A DNA stretch of 7,715 bases. Origin: an uncultured Prevotellaceae bacterium. GTDB taxonomy: Bacteria; Bacteroidota; Bacteroidia; Bacteroidales; Bacteroidaceae. The stretch spans positions 1 to 7,715 of the forward strand of contig CAMZHP010000157.1 in the NCBI GenBank assembly GCA_947306845.1, read 5' to 3'. Shown here one piece after another: positions 1 through 7,096 of this stretch. Position 1 is the stretch's first letter. Each line of letters begins with the position of its first letter. Position numbers and translations under genes: made by a program. Below the pieces are notes generated by a model. That model worked only from the letters and a program-made list of their open reading frames with translations. It was not told where the DNA came from and made no database searches.

Positions 1-2
1 GC

Positions 3-1640
3 GACGTCTACAAGCTCTTTGACCGCCTTTGGCTGCTCGACAGAGGGGGATACCCCGTCTTCGACGGCAATCCCATTGATGCCATCACCTATTTCAAGGA
101 GGCAGCCAACTATGCCGATGCGGAGACCAGTGCCTGTCCCACCTGCGGCAACGTGAATCCGGAGATTGTGCTCAACATCATCGATGAGAAAGCACTCAGC
201 AATACAGGTGAGCCATCCGACGAGCGGAAGATGACCCCACAGGACTGGCATGAGCTCTACCTAAGCAACCGCGGGGAGATGCCGCAGCCCGAGGTGAGCA
301 GCGTGCCGCCTTCCGACCAGAAGAAGCCCAGCGCGCTCAGGCAGTTCTACATCTTCCTGTTGCGCAACATCAAGACCAAGATCACCAACAAGCAGTATCT
401 TTGCATCACGCTGCTGGTTTCGCCGCTGCTCGCCATCATATGCGCACTCCTCACCCGTTACGCCCCACCAGAAGGCTACACGGTGATGGACAACAAAAAT
501 CTGGTGAGCTATTTCTTCATGGCTGTCATCGTAGCCACTTTCACTGGCATGAGCGGCAGCGCCGAGGAAATCATCAAAGACCGGGCCCTGCTCAAGCGCG
601 AGAGCTTCCTCAACCTGTCTTATGGCAGCTACATCTGGTCGAAGATTGTCTACATGGCAGGTGTCTCGCTCATACAGACCCTGCTGTTCATCCTCATCGG
701 AAACACCATCATGGGACTGCACGGGCTGTTCTGGCAGTGGTGGCTCATCCTGTTCGTCACCGCTCTGCTGGCAAGTCTGACAGGACTGCTACTATCACAA
801 TGCCTCAACTCGGTGGTCGCCATATACATCAGCATACCGCTGCTGCTCATCCCGCAGATACTGCTCTGCGGACTGGTGGTCAGCTTCACGGACTTGTCTC
901 CCAAGAGCACGACAGGCCATGTGCCACTCATCGGAGATGTCATCCCCTCGCGATGGTCCTACGAGGCTCTCGCTGTCACCTCATTCACCGACAATCCCTA
1001 CGAGGCTCAGTTCTTTGAAAAGGACAAGGAGAAATATGAGACACAGTTCTACAACATGGGATTCCTCGATGAGCTGCAGTCACAGCTTGAGACCAAGAAG
1101 GATGAGGAACTGAAAGGCAAGGAGGTGAAAAAGGAGCACTTGGATGTCATCCACCTCAATCTGCCCATCCTGACCGATTATTGTGGCATGGAGCCCTATC
1201 AGGGAGATGATTCCAACCAGTCGCTGTACGACTACCTGAAGAAAGCGGAGAAAATCCTGTCGAAGCGCAGCAACGAGATCACGCTGAAAGCCGACGCACA
1301 GATATCCGCCTTCATCCGCCAAAACGGTAAGGAAACGCTGCTGCAACTGAAGCGCGACAACTACAACCTGAAGCTGGAAGACTTTGTCATCGGTGCTGAC
1401 AACAAACGGACCCTCGACGTGATTGACAATCATATCGTGCCGCGCGCCGGAATGATATTCCTAACCCCTCACAGCAAGATCGGGCGAGCCCCCTTCTACA
1501 GCAGTGAGAAAATCATAGGCTCCCACCACATCAAGACCATGTGGTTCAACATCACTGTACTGTTGCTGATGAGCATCATCGTGACAGTGCTCCTCCTCAC
1601 CGACCGCCCTGGCAGATGGATCAGGAAGGAAGTCCAATAA
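3..1640 (+). CDS. ABCG-like ABC transporter, fused ATPase and permease (5' end missing)
   Basis: This is the C-terminal 545 residues of a gene that begins before the window; the frame is open from base 3 to a TAA at 1638-1640. The GTG at 153 lies inside the domain and is not a real start. The first ~35 residues (YKLFDRLWLLDRGG, then PVFDGNP, ITYFK) resemble the end of an ABCG-type nucleotide-binding domain. A CPTC pair follows at visible residues 45-48. Then comes an ABC-2 type membrane domain: hydrophobic segments near 131-151, 167-187, 215-237, 244-266 and 272-294, a ~215-residue extracytoplasmic loop containing the ABCG-like SRWSYEAL stretch (316-323), and a last segment at 513-533. The domain order (ATPase first, six membrane segments, large loop before the last) is that of ABCG half-transporters and related large Bacteroidota proteins. 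Walker A, Walker B and signature motifs are outside the window. An inner-membrane exporter is likely; the substrate cannot be told. Confidence 0.88.
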   Translation, partial: DVYKLFDRLWLLDRGGYPVFDGNPIDAITYFKEAANYADAETSACPTCGNVNPEIVLNIIDEKALSNTGEPSDERKMTPQDWHELYLSNRGEMPQPEVSSVPPSDQKKPSALRQFYIFLLRNIKTKITNKQYLCITLLVSPLLAIICALLTRYAPPEGYTVMDNKNLVSYFFMAVIVATFTGMSGSAEEIIKDRALLKRESFLNLSYGSYIWSKIVYMAGVSLIQTLLFILIGNTIMGLHGLFWQWWLILFVTALLASLTGLLLSQCLNSVVAIYISIPLLLIPQILLCGLVVSFTDLSPKSTTGHVPLIGDVIPSRWSYEALAVTSFTDNPYEAQFFEKDKEKYETQFYNMGFLDELQSQLETKKDEELKGKEVKKEHLDVIHLNLPILTDYCGMEPYQGDDSNQSLYDYLKKAEKILSKRSNEITLKADAQISAFIRQNGKETLLQLKRDNYNLKLEDFVIGADNKRTLDVIDNHIVPRAGMIFLTPHSKIGRAPFYSSEKIIGSHHIKTMWFNITVLLLMSIIVTVLLLTDRPGRWIRKEVQ

Positions 1641-1713
1641 ACGAACCGTCATACAAAAGTACCGGAACATATCAACAAACATTTATTATTAATAACTTTA
1701 AATTTTTAAAAGC

Positions 1714-2517
1714 ATGAAAAAATTATCAGTATTTGCTATTGCAATTGCAGCTGTCATCTTTGCAGCTTGCACGGGCAACAAGAAGAACGTTCAGGAACAA
1801 GTTACTGAGACTGAGAAGAGTTTCGAACAGGAGCAGATTGAGGCCAGCATCAAGATGCACATCGACAGCATCGCTGCCGACCTTGGCAAGCTCAAACAGC
1901 TGCCCTTCGTCCAGGAAGACAACGGCGGACTGACCCTGACCAAGGAAGAGAAGCAAGTCAAGCCCGACTATCTGCTCGACCCCAGCGTTGCCCAGGAGGC
2001 CACCACTCTGGCTGAGAAATACCGCATCATCAGCGCTCTCAACGTGGACAAGAAGATCGCTGCCCTCTATGAGATGCCGACAGAAGAATACGACAAGGCT
2101 ATCTCGAAACTGGCCGCCGACATCAACGACCCCTCTTTCAAGTTGCTCGACGATGCCAACTCTGTTTTCGAGACCACCACAGCTCTGTATGACTCCATGA
2201 ACGAGAACGGCCGCATCAACCAGTTCTGGCAGATTGCCTCTGCAGCCTTGGTGGAGCAGCTCTACATCGTCAACCAGAATTCAGACAAATTCCTCAGCGT
2301 GTTCAACGACGAGGCTGCCTCCAACGTGTCATACCGCATCATCCTGATTCTTGACGCTGTTGACCGCCTGGCCAACTACGACCCGGAGATCAAGCCTATC
2401 GCAGAGGCACTCGCTCCGCTGAAGACCCTCAACGCCACCACTCTTGATGAGCTGAAGTCACAGCTGGCAGATGCCAAGGACAACATCAACGCTGCACGCA
2501 AGGCTCTGGTGAAGTAA
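1714..2517 (+). CDS. Predicted lipoprotein, helical, unknown function
   Basis: This 267-residue protein begins with a lipoprotein signal peptide: MKK, a hydrophobic stretch (residues 4-18), then FAAC with the lipidated Cys at position 19, the only cysteine in the protein. The -3 residue Phe is less usual than Leu. After Cys comes TGNKKN, which lacks the acidic run associated with surface export in Bacteroides, so a periplasm-facing anchor is more likely; this is inference. The mature part is rich in Ala, Glu, Lys and Leu and looks almost entirely alpha-helical, with amphipathic stretches at about 28-62, 92-135, 150-200 and 240-267. I recognise no family or catalytic motif. ATG at 1714 follows an A/T-rich leader without a Shine-Dalgarno sequence. 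It lies 73 bp after the ABC transporter and could be co-transcribed with it. A hairpin follows 23 bp after its stop codon. Confidence 0.85.
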   Translation: MKKLSVFAIAIAAVIFAACTGNKKNVQEQVTETEKSFEQEQIEASIKMHIDSIAADLGKLKQLPFVQEDNGGLTLTKEEKQVKPDYLLDPSVAQEATTLAEKYRIISALNVDKKIAALYEMPTEEYDKAISKLAADINDPSFKLLDDANSVFETTTALYDSMNENGRINQFWQIASAALVEQLYIVNQNSDKFLSVFNDEAASNVSYRIILILDAVDRLANYDPEIKPIAEALAPLKTLNATTLDELKSQLADAKDNINAARKALVK

Positions 2518-2540
2518 TCACCATCTGTAAATCCATCATT

Positions 2541-2569
2541 ATGCCCTCCACGCTATTGGAGGGCATTTT
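2541..2569 (+). terminator. Hairpin with short T-run after the lipoprotein gene (probable weak terminator)
   Basis: A perfect 10-bp stem (2541-2550 ATGCCCTCCA paired with 2557-2566 TGGAGGGCAT) has a 6-nt loop. It is followed by only three further Ts and then A-rich sequence. It lies 23 bp past the lipoprotein stop and 17 bp before the ATG of the STAS gene. The short T-run suggests partial termination or an mRNA-stabilising 3' structure. The ATG at 2541, in frame with the STAS gene, forms the left arm of this stem, which argues against using it as a start. Confidence 0.65.
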
Positions 2570-2585
2570 AAAAAGCACGAAGACT

Positions 2586-2888
2586 ATGAGTTTTGACATC
2601 AAAGAACAGGACGGAGTCATGCTGGCAGCTGTCATTGGGCGGTTGGACACCCCTTCTGCCGTCAAAGCACAGCAGGAAATCGTACCCTTGTTGGAGAATG
2701 CCGACAAGGATATCATCCTCGACTGCGAGCAACTGCAGTATATCAGCAGCTCAGGCCTCCGATTGTTTCTCACCATCCGCAAAGCCGCTGCCTCCAAGGG
2801 TGGCAAAGTGGTTATCGAACACATCAGCGACGAGATCAAGAAAGTGTTCATGATGACAGGTTTCTTCAACCTGTTTGAGATCCACTGA
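2586..2888 (+). CDS. STAS-domain protein, anti-sigma factor antagonist (SpoIIAA/RsbV type)
   Basis: This 100-residue protein is a single STAS domain, the usual full length for the SpoIIAA/RsbV family. The core is GRLDTPSA (residues 18-25), then IILDCEQLQYISSSGLRLFL (43-62) and the C-terminal GGKVVIEHISDEIKKVFMMTGF. In SpoIIAA and RsbV, the serine in the D-S-(S/T)-G-L turn is phosphorylated by an anti-sigma kinase. Here the equivalent is YISSSGL, so Ser55 is the predicted phosphosite, with Ser54 in place of the usual Asp. In the family, the unphosphorylated protein captures the kinase and frees a sigma factor or other target. No RsbW-like kinase or PP2C phosphatase is visible in the window, so the partner must be elsewhere. 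I chose ATG 2586 because translation from it begins directly at the domain and because the in-frame ATG at 2541 lies in a hairpin. No clear promoter separates it from the lipoprotein gene. Confidence 0.88.
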   Translation: MSFDIKEQDGVMLAAVIGRLDTPSAVKAQQEIVPLLENADKDIILDCEQLQYISSSGLRLFLTIRKAAASKGGKVVIEHISDEIKKVFMMTGFFNLFEIH

Positions 2889-2971
2889 GCCGCACCCTTA
2901 TTTGCTCAGCCGCCAAACCACTTATATAGGTTTTCGCGGACTGCCCCGGAAAAGGCAAGCAGCAATCATAT

Positions 2972-3010
2972 CAGCGAGACAAGCCAAGGTGCTTGTCTCG
3001 CTGTTTTTTT
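2972..3010 (+). terminator. Strong intrinsic terminator after the STAS gene
   Basis: A perfect 13-bp stem (CAGCGAGACAAGC at 2972-2984 and GCTTGTCTCGCTG at 2991-3003) has a 6-nt loop and is followed at once by seven Ts (3004-3010). This is a textbook Rho-independent terminator on the plus strand, 83 bp past the STAS stop. It separates that transcript from the metal-pump gene. A TTG within its right arm, in frame with the ATPase, is not a credible start. Confidence 0.93.
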
Positions 3011-3065
3011 GATACTTGCCGATGTGATGATGAAACTTTGCAACCATGTTGCATTTCAGATGTCC

Positions 3066-3073
3066 TACCTTTG
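3066..3073 (+). promoter_or_regulatory. Bacteroidota-type -7 promoter element for the metal ATPase
   Basis: TACCTTTG fits the Bacteroidota -7 consensus TAnnTTTG exactly and is followed by the often-seen CACC. A TTTG at 3037-3040 could be the -33 element, although the 25-bp gap is longer than the usual ~20 bp. It lies just after the strong terminator and 27 bp before ATG 3101. It therefore predicts a short leader and supports the 3101 start, since an upstream start would precede the transcript. Confidence 0.68.
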
Positions 3074-3100
3074 CACCAGAATTACAAAAGACTTCACATT

Positions 3101-5101
3101 ATGGGACATCATCACGAACATGAGTGTTGCTCACATGAGCATCATCACGAACACAATCATGAGCATTACCACGAGCACCACCATGGGCATCACCACGAGC
3201 ACCACCATGAGCATCATGGCAGCCTACGCAGTCAACTGCTGCTCATCGGCATCACCATCCTGTTGCTCATCGCTGCAGCATGGATAGAGCACCATCTGTC
3301 GCTGCCCACATGGCAACTGCTGCTCGTGTACCTTATACCATATCTCCTCATCGGTCACGACACCCTCCGCGAAGCCGCCGAGGGTCTGATGCACGGCGAT
3401 GCGTTCAACGAGCATTTCCTCATGTCGGTCGCCACCATCGGTGCCCTCTGCATTGGTTTCCTGCCCGGAGCGGAGACAGAATTTCCTGAGGCTGTCTTCG
3501 TGATGCTTTTCTTCCAGATAGGCGAACTCTTCGAGGGGTATGCCGAAGGGAAGAGCCGCGACAGCATCGCCCACCTGATGGACATCCGCCCCGACGTAGC
3601 CCATGTGGAGCGGGGAGGCGAGGTGACCGACATCTCTCCCGACCAGGTGGCTGTGGGCGAGACCATCGTCATCCGCCCCGGCGACAAGATACCACTTGAC
3701 GGTGTCATTTCAGAAGGCACATCGGCACTCAACACAACAGCCCTCACCGGCGAGAGCATACCGCGCCAAGTGACCATCGGCGACGAGGTCATCTCCGGCT
3801 GTGTCAACCTCTCCGGACTCCTGCGCGTGCGCACCACTAAGAGCTTTGGCGACAGCACAGCCTCCAAGATCATCGACCTCGTGGAGCATGCCAGTGAGCA
3901 CAAGTCAAAAAGCGAGACATTCATCACCCGCTTTGCCAGGGTCTATACTCCCATTGTGGTCTTCGCTGCTCTCGCCATCGCCGTCATTCCGCCGTTGTTC
4001 TCAGGGCATTTCGCCACAGCCTTCGCCGACTGGCTCTACCGTGCCCTGATGTTTCTCATCGTGTCGTGCCCCTGCGCCTTGGTCATCAGCGTCCCCCTCA
4101 CCTTCTTCGGCGGCATCGGAGGCGCCTCCCGCCACGGCATTCTCATCAAGGGAGCCAACTACATCGACGTGCTGTCGAAAATCGGCTGCATCGTCTTCGA
4201 CAAGACCGGCACCCTCACCCACGGGCAGTTCGCTGTGGAGGCCGTACATCCCGAAACCTGCGATGAGCGGCAGTTGCTGCATCTCGCAGCCCATGTGGAG
4301 CATTTCTCCACCCACCCCATCGGCACGGCCTTGCGCGATGCCTTTCCCGATGAGGCTACAGACGGTTGCCATGTGAGCGATGTCAAGGAAGTGGCGGGAC
4401 AAGGTGTGCGTGCCCTTGTGGGCAGCGACATCGTCTGCGTGGGCAACACCAAAATGATGGATGCCGTCGGGGCCAAGTGGCATGACTGCTCCACCCATAC
4501 CGGCACCATCATCCATGTCGCCATCAACGGCACCTACGCGGGGCACATCGTCATCAACGACCGCGTGAAGGAGGACAGTGCCGACACCATCCGCCAACTC
4601 GGCGAGATGGGCGTCCATCACATCGTGATGCTCACCGGCGACCAAGAGAAAGTGGGTGCCCACGTGGCTAAACAACTGGGCATCAGCGAATACCACACGG
4701 AATTGCTGCCAACCGACAAGGTGGCGCACATAGAGCGACTGCTGCAGTCAAAGGAAGAAGGAAAGAAACTCGCCTTTGTCGGCGACGGCATCAACGACGC
4801 GCCTGTGCTGGCACGTGCCGACGTGGGCATCGCCATGGGCGGACTGGGCAGTGATGCTGCCATCGAAGCCGCCGATGTGGTGCTGATGGACGACCATCCC
4901 TCAAAGACGGCCCTTGCCATCCGCATCGCCCGCCGCACCCTGTCCATCGCCCGTCAGAACGTGGTCTTCGCCATCAGCGTCAAGGTGGCCGTGCTCCTGC
5001 TGGCAGCACTCGGCATCGCCACCATGTGGATGGCGGTCTTCGCTGATGTCGGTGTCACCGTCCTGGCCGTCCTCAATGCAATGAGAGCGATGAAGGATTA
5101 A
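3101..5101 (+). CDS. zntA: P1B-type heavy-metal-translocating ATPase (Zn/Cd/Pb export type)
   Basis: This 666-residue inner-membrane pump uses ATP to export divalent soft metals. Residues 1-40 are His-rich (23 His, plus Cys9-Cys10) and replace the usual HMA/CxxC metal-binding domain. Eight membrane segments lie near 44-62, 70-85, 104-122, 128-148, 281-300, 312-337, 620-640 and 643-660. Actuator motif TGES is at 216-219, the transmembrane metal site CPC at 323-325, and phosphorylation motif DKTGTLT at 367-373 (Asp367 is phosphorylated). The P1B histidine-proline pair is at 405-406 and the hinge GDGINDAP at 561-568. Lys628 and Asp649 (ADVG) match the membrane Lys and Asp that define the Zn/Cd/Pb group P1B-2, as in ZntA; copper pumps lack them. 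All catalytic motifs are intact. ATG 3101 is preferred because it follows the terminator and promoter and begins the His tract directly. Metal choice is inferred from family residues; no regulator is adjacent. Confidence 0.95.
   Translation: MGHHHEHECCSHEHHHEHNHEHYHEHHHGHHHEHHHEHHGSLRSQLLLIGITILLLIAAAWIEHHLSLPTWQLLLVYLIPYLLIGHDTLREAAEGLMHGDAFNEHFLMSVATIGALCIGFLPGAETEFPEAVFVMLFFQIGELFEGYAEGKSRDSIAHLMDIRPDVAHVERGGEVTDISPDQVAVGETIVIRPGDKIPLDGVISEGTSALNTTALTGESIPRQVTIGDEVISGCVNLSGLLRVRTTKSFGDSTASKIIDLVEHASEHKSKSETFITRFARVYTPIVVFAALAIAVIPPLFSGHFATAFADWLYRALMFLIVSCPCALVISVPLTFFGGIGGASRHGILIKGANYIDVLSKIGCIVFDKTGTLTHGQFAVEAVHPETCDERQLLHLAAHVEHFSTHPIGTALRDAFPDEATDGCHVSDVKEVAGQGVRALVGSDIVCVGNTKMMDAVGAKWHDCSTHTGTIIHVAINGTYAGHIVINDRVKEDSADTIRQLGEMGVHHIVMLTGDQEKVGAHVAKQLGISEYHTELLPTDKVAHIERLLQSKEEGKKLAFVGDGINDAPVLARADVGIAMGGLGSDAAIEAADVVLMDDHPSKTALAIRIARRTLSIARQNVVFAISVKVAVLLLAALGIATMWMAVFADVGVTVLAVLNAMRAMKD
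3140..3211 (+). repeat. Three tandem 24-bp repeats encoding the His-rich N-terminus
   Basis: Three in-frame 24-bp units (3140-3163, 3164-3187, 3188-3211) encode [16 protein letters not shown] and HHHEHHHE, residues 14-37 of the metal ATPase. The second and third units differ at two bases, and the first differs from the third at four. A partial earlier copy (CATCATCACGAACA) begins at 3107. The pattern suggests growth by tandem duplication while keeping the frame. Confidence 0.85.
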
Positions 5102-5143
5102 GAATTAGAAATTAAGTATTAAGAATTAGGAATTAAGAATTAT
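5098..5143. repeat. AT-rich short repeat (TTAAGAATTA units) at the ATPase 3' end
   Basis: TTAAGAATTA occurs at 5098, 5119 and 5133, with related AATTAAG / GAATTAG pieces between. The array begins within the last codons of the ATPase, overlapping its TAA stop. No coding role is seen; it may be slippage-derived. Confidence 0.7.
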
Positions 5144-5191
5144 GATTACATTTTTTTCTGATGGGCATCCTCCGTTGTTGGTGTTCGGTAT

Positions 5192-5210
5192 GTCGCTGTG
5201 TCACAGCGAC
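5192..5210. repeat. 19-bp near-perfect palindrome between convergent genes
   Basis: GTCGCTGTG at 5192-5200 and CACAGCGAC at 5202-5210 are exact reverse complements around a single T. It could fold with an 8-bp stem and 3-nt loop. There is no T-run on either side, so it is not a typical Rho-independent terminator. It lies between the ends of two converging genes and might act as a bidirectional terminator, a protein-binding site or part of a dispersed repeat; none of these can be shown here. Confidence 0.6.
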
Positions 5211-5247
5211 CCTATCCACGCCCCCTCGCCAAACAAATCATACGTCT

Positions 5248-5292
5248 AAACTCCTATACTCCCAAACTCCTATACTCCTATACTCCCAAAAA
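5248..5292. repeat. Short tandem repeat (AAACTCCTATACTCCC units)
   Basis: AAACTCCTATACTCC occurs at 5248-5262 and 5264-5278, followed by a partial TATACTCCCAAAA copy up to about 5292, just beyond the stop codon of the minus-strand protease gene. The 5102-5294 gap as a whole holds this array, the TTAAGAATTA array, a T-run at 5151-5157 and the palindrome. I see no credible gene in it. Confidence 0.72.
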
Positions 5293-5294
5293 CT

Positions 5295-6122
5295 TCATTG
5301 CACCCGTTTCATGCGAAGATGGAGCTGCACGACAGCGGGGATGAAGATGCACAATGAGAAGACCACCGCAAGAGCCACTTTTGTGGTGTTGCCGCCAAAC
5401 AGGTCGGACAAGGTCGCCTCATGACATTGCGGAAAGATATTGTAGATGGCATAGGCCACCGTATTGTTCACCCAGTGCAGCATGATGCCGGGGATGACGC
5501 TGCCTGTGCGGTAGTACATCCATCCCAGCAGCAGTCCCAGGCAGAAGGCATGGGGCATCTGTATCGGATTGAGGTGGACGGCGGAGAAAAGCATTGCAGA
5601 CACGGTGATGGCCACCCAATGACTTTTCGCGGTCTCCAGCAATGCCCTGAGAATGGCGCCACGGAACACCAGTTCCTCCACCAGGGGAGCGAAGATGCAG
5701 ACGGCCAGATAGCCCCACCGACTTCCCAACAGCCCTTCCAGCGAGTTACCCGACCAATCGGGCAATGGCACCAGTTCGAGAAAAGCCTCCGACGGGATGA
5801 CCGTGCCCAAGGCTGCCAATGTCACCCAGAAGAGGACACCCACAGGCCATGTGCGCAGGTAGGTGCGCGACACCGTCGCCCAACGGCGCCGAAGGAAGAT
5901 GACCATCACGATCAGACTAAACACCGACTGGATGACGATCAACTGCGGAATGGACGTGTTTCCCGCCTCTATGGCGGCCATGGACTGACGGACTGTTTTT
6001 CCTTCTACATGTCCCCAGATGATGCCAACCACATAAGTGGTGATCAACTGCACCAGTACAAACACCACCAGATAGATCAACGCATTGACTATGCCATTAC
6101 GACTATTATTCTTCATCTTCAT
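5295..6122 (-). CDS. CPBP-family intramembrane protease (CAAX/Abi type)
   Basis: This 275-residue multi-pass membrane protein has the three motifs of the CPBP (CAAX protease and bacteriocin-processing) family. These are EELVFR at residues 149-154 (the EExxxR glutamates and arginine), FSAVH at 179-183 (FxxxH), and HWVNN at 216-220 (HxxxN). Hydrophobic segments lie near 11-36, 58-77, 93-110, 136-148, 168-182, 192-203 and 246-266. The conserved Glu and His residues form the active site of type II CAAX prenyl endopeptidases; bacterial members have varied or unknown substrates, some linked to bacteriocin immunity. All key residues are present, so it is probably active. It overlaps the end of ribF by 17 nt (start 6120-6122, ribF stop 6106-6108), implying one transcript and possible translational coupling. 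A second in-frame ATG at 6114-6116 is an alternative start. No terminator is evident downstream. Confidence 0.9.
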   Translation of the reverse strand: MKMKNNSRNGIVNALIYLVVFVLVQLITTYVVGIIWGHVEGKTVRQSMAAIEAGNTSIPQLIVIQSVFSLIVMVIFLRRRWATVSRTYLRTWPVGVLFWVTLAALGTVIPSEAFLELVPLPDWSGNSLEGLLGSRWGYLAVCIFAPLVEELVFRGAILRALLETAKSHWVAITVSAMLFSAVHLNPIQMPHAFCLGLLLGWMYYRTGSVIPGIMLHWVNNTVAYAIYNIFPQCHEATLSDLFGGNTTKVALAVVFSLCIFIPAVVQLHLRMKRVQ

Positions 6123-7062
6123 TTAACTTTTCTTGATCAAACAATTGCTGCGCCTGCAGCACGTCCTTGCGCAACTGATGAGCCAGCGCTTCCGCAGATG
6201 TGAACTTCCTCTCGCCACGCAAGCGCTCGCCGACAGCCACCATGACACGGTGCCCGTAGAGGTTGCCCTCAAAATGGATGACGTGCACCTCCACCGATGT
6301 TTCCTCTCCCCCAAAAGTGGGGCGGCGGCCGATATTCATCACGGCATTTTTCACCTCCGTGCTACCCTCCATCATGACCTTGACGGCATAGACACCGGCG
6401 GCAGGCAACAGCTTTGGCTCATCTCCCATGTCGATGTTGGCAGTGGGAAAGCCCAGACGCCTGCCCAACTGAAAGCCCTCCACCACCCTTCCGGCAAGGA
6501 TGTAAGGACCACCCAGACAGCGGGCGGCCTCTATCGTCTCGCCTGCTGCCAGCAACCGCCGTATGCGACTGCTGCTCACGGCCTGACCGTCGATGTTGAA
6601 CGGTGTGCTGGCCATCACCTCAATGCCTAGATCCCGTCCGTGGCGCACATAGTCCTCGAAACCCTCTGATCGATTATGTCCGAAGCGGTTGTCATAGCCG
6701 ATCACCAATTTCCTCACATGCAGGCGGTCGCGCAGCATCTGCTCCATGAACTCACGGGCGGAGAGTGCTGCCAGTTGCGGCGTGAAATGCAGCGAGACAC
6801 AGGCATCGATGCCCGTTTGCTCGAGTTTCACCATCTTTTCCTCGCCGGTGGTGAGCATCTGGGGGATATATTCGGGTGTGGTCACCTGCCGGGGATGGTT
6901 GTCGAAGGTGACAACCAATGAACTCAGTCCCGCCTTCCTCGCTTCTTCCACCACCTGTGCGATGAGGTGCTGATGGCCTGTATGCACCCCGTCAAAAAAA
7001 CCGATGGTTGCCACAGAGGGACTGACGTCGACAGGGATTTGGTCTCCGGATATCTTTCTCAT
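6106..7062 (-). CDS. ribF: Bifunctional riboflavin kinase / FAD synthetase
   Basis: This 318-residue cytoplasmic enzyme phosphorylates riboflavin to FMN and then adenylylates FMN to FAD. The N-terminal nucleotidyltransferase (FAD synthetase) domain carries GFFDGVHTGH at residues 21-30, VTFDNHPRQV at 51-60, GYDNRFGHNR at 122-131 and SSSRIRRLL at 163-171, the last in place of the more common SSTxIR. The C-terminal riboflavin kinase domain begins near residue 186 with GRVVEGFQLGRRLGFPTAN (191-209; the PTAN binds Mg-ATP), then MNIGRRPTF (242-250) and SVEVH with the likely catalytic Glu258, then NLYG. Length and domain order match bacterial RibF (about 300-320 residues), and no key motif is missing. 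The start ATG (7060-7062) lies ~35 bp downstream of a good promoter and has no Shine-Dalgarno sequence. It is the first gene of a two-gene operon with the CPBP protein. No FMN riboswitch was recognised in the very short leader. Confidence 0.97.
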   Translation of the reverse strand: MRKISGDQIPVDVSPSVATIGFFDGVHTGHQHLIAQVVEEARKAGLSSLVVTFDNHPRQVTTPEYIPQMLTTGEEKMVKLEQTGIDACVSLHFTPQLAALSAREFMEQMLRDRLHVRKLVIGYDNRFGHNRSEGFEDYVRHGRDLGIEVMASTPFNIDGQAVSSSRIRRLLAAGETIEAARCLGGPYILAGRVVEGFQLGRRLGFPTANIDMGDEPKLLPAAGVYAVKVMMEGSTEVKNAVMNIGRRPTFGGEETSVEVHVIHFEGNLYGHRVMVAVGERLRGERKFTSAEALAHQLRKDVLQAQQLFDQEKLNEDEE

Positions 7063-7096
7063 TGATGAGTTATTTGGTCATGGGCTTGTGGGGTTG

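Noticed and set aside
153..155. GTG as start of the first gene
   Set aside because: The frame is open to the window edge and encodes the conserved end of an ABC ATPase domain upstream of this codon.
1654..1661. Minus-strand TACTTTTG promoter match
   Set aside because: It fits TAnnTTTG, but no minus-strand gene lies downstream, so it is probably chance.
1693..1700. TAACTTTA as a promoter for the lipoprotein gene
   Set aside because: It has a mismatch to TAnnTTTG, no TTTG about 20 bp upstream, and would leave almost no leader before ATG 1714.
2541..2585. Earlier ATG for the STAS protein
   Set aside because: The ATG is part of a perfect hairpin arm, and the extra 15 residues precede the start of the STAS fold.
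2993..3100. N-terminal extension of the metal ATPase from a TTG at 2993
   Set aside because: The TTG lies within the terminator stem and upstream of the promoter at 3066-3073; the added 36 residues do not resemble a metal-binding domain, despite several Cys.
3107..3217. CRISPR-like array in the CAT/CAC-rich stretch
   Set aside because: The repeats are contiguous, in frame and code for His; there are no spacers.
4001..4729. 242-residue minus-strand ORF opposite the metal ATPase
   Set aside because: It is fully antisense to conserved P-type ATPase motifs, with low-complexity Gly/Asp/His composition.
5161..5424. 87-residue plus-strand ORF in the convergent gap
   Set aside because: It spans the palindrome and the tandem repeat and runs into the protease gene in antisense; no domain or promoter is seen.
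5421..6203. 260-residue plus-strand ORF opposite the CPBP gene and the end of ribF
   Set aside because: Its product is His/Gln/Asp-rich without recognisable domains and lies antisense to two genes with intact motifs, so it is a codon-bias shadow.
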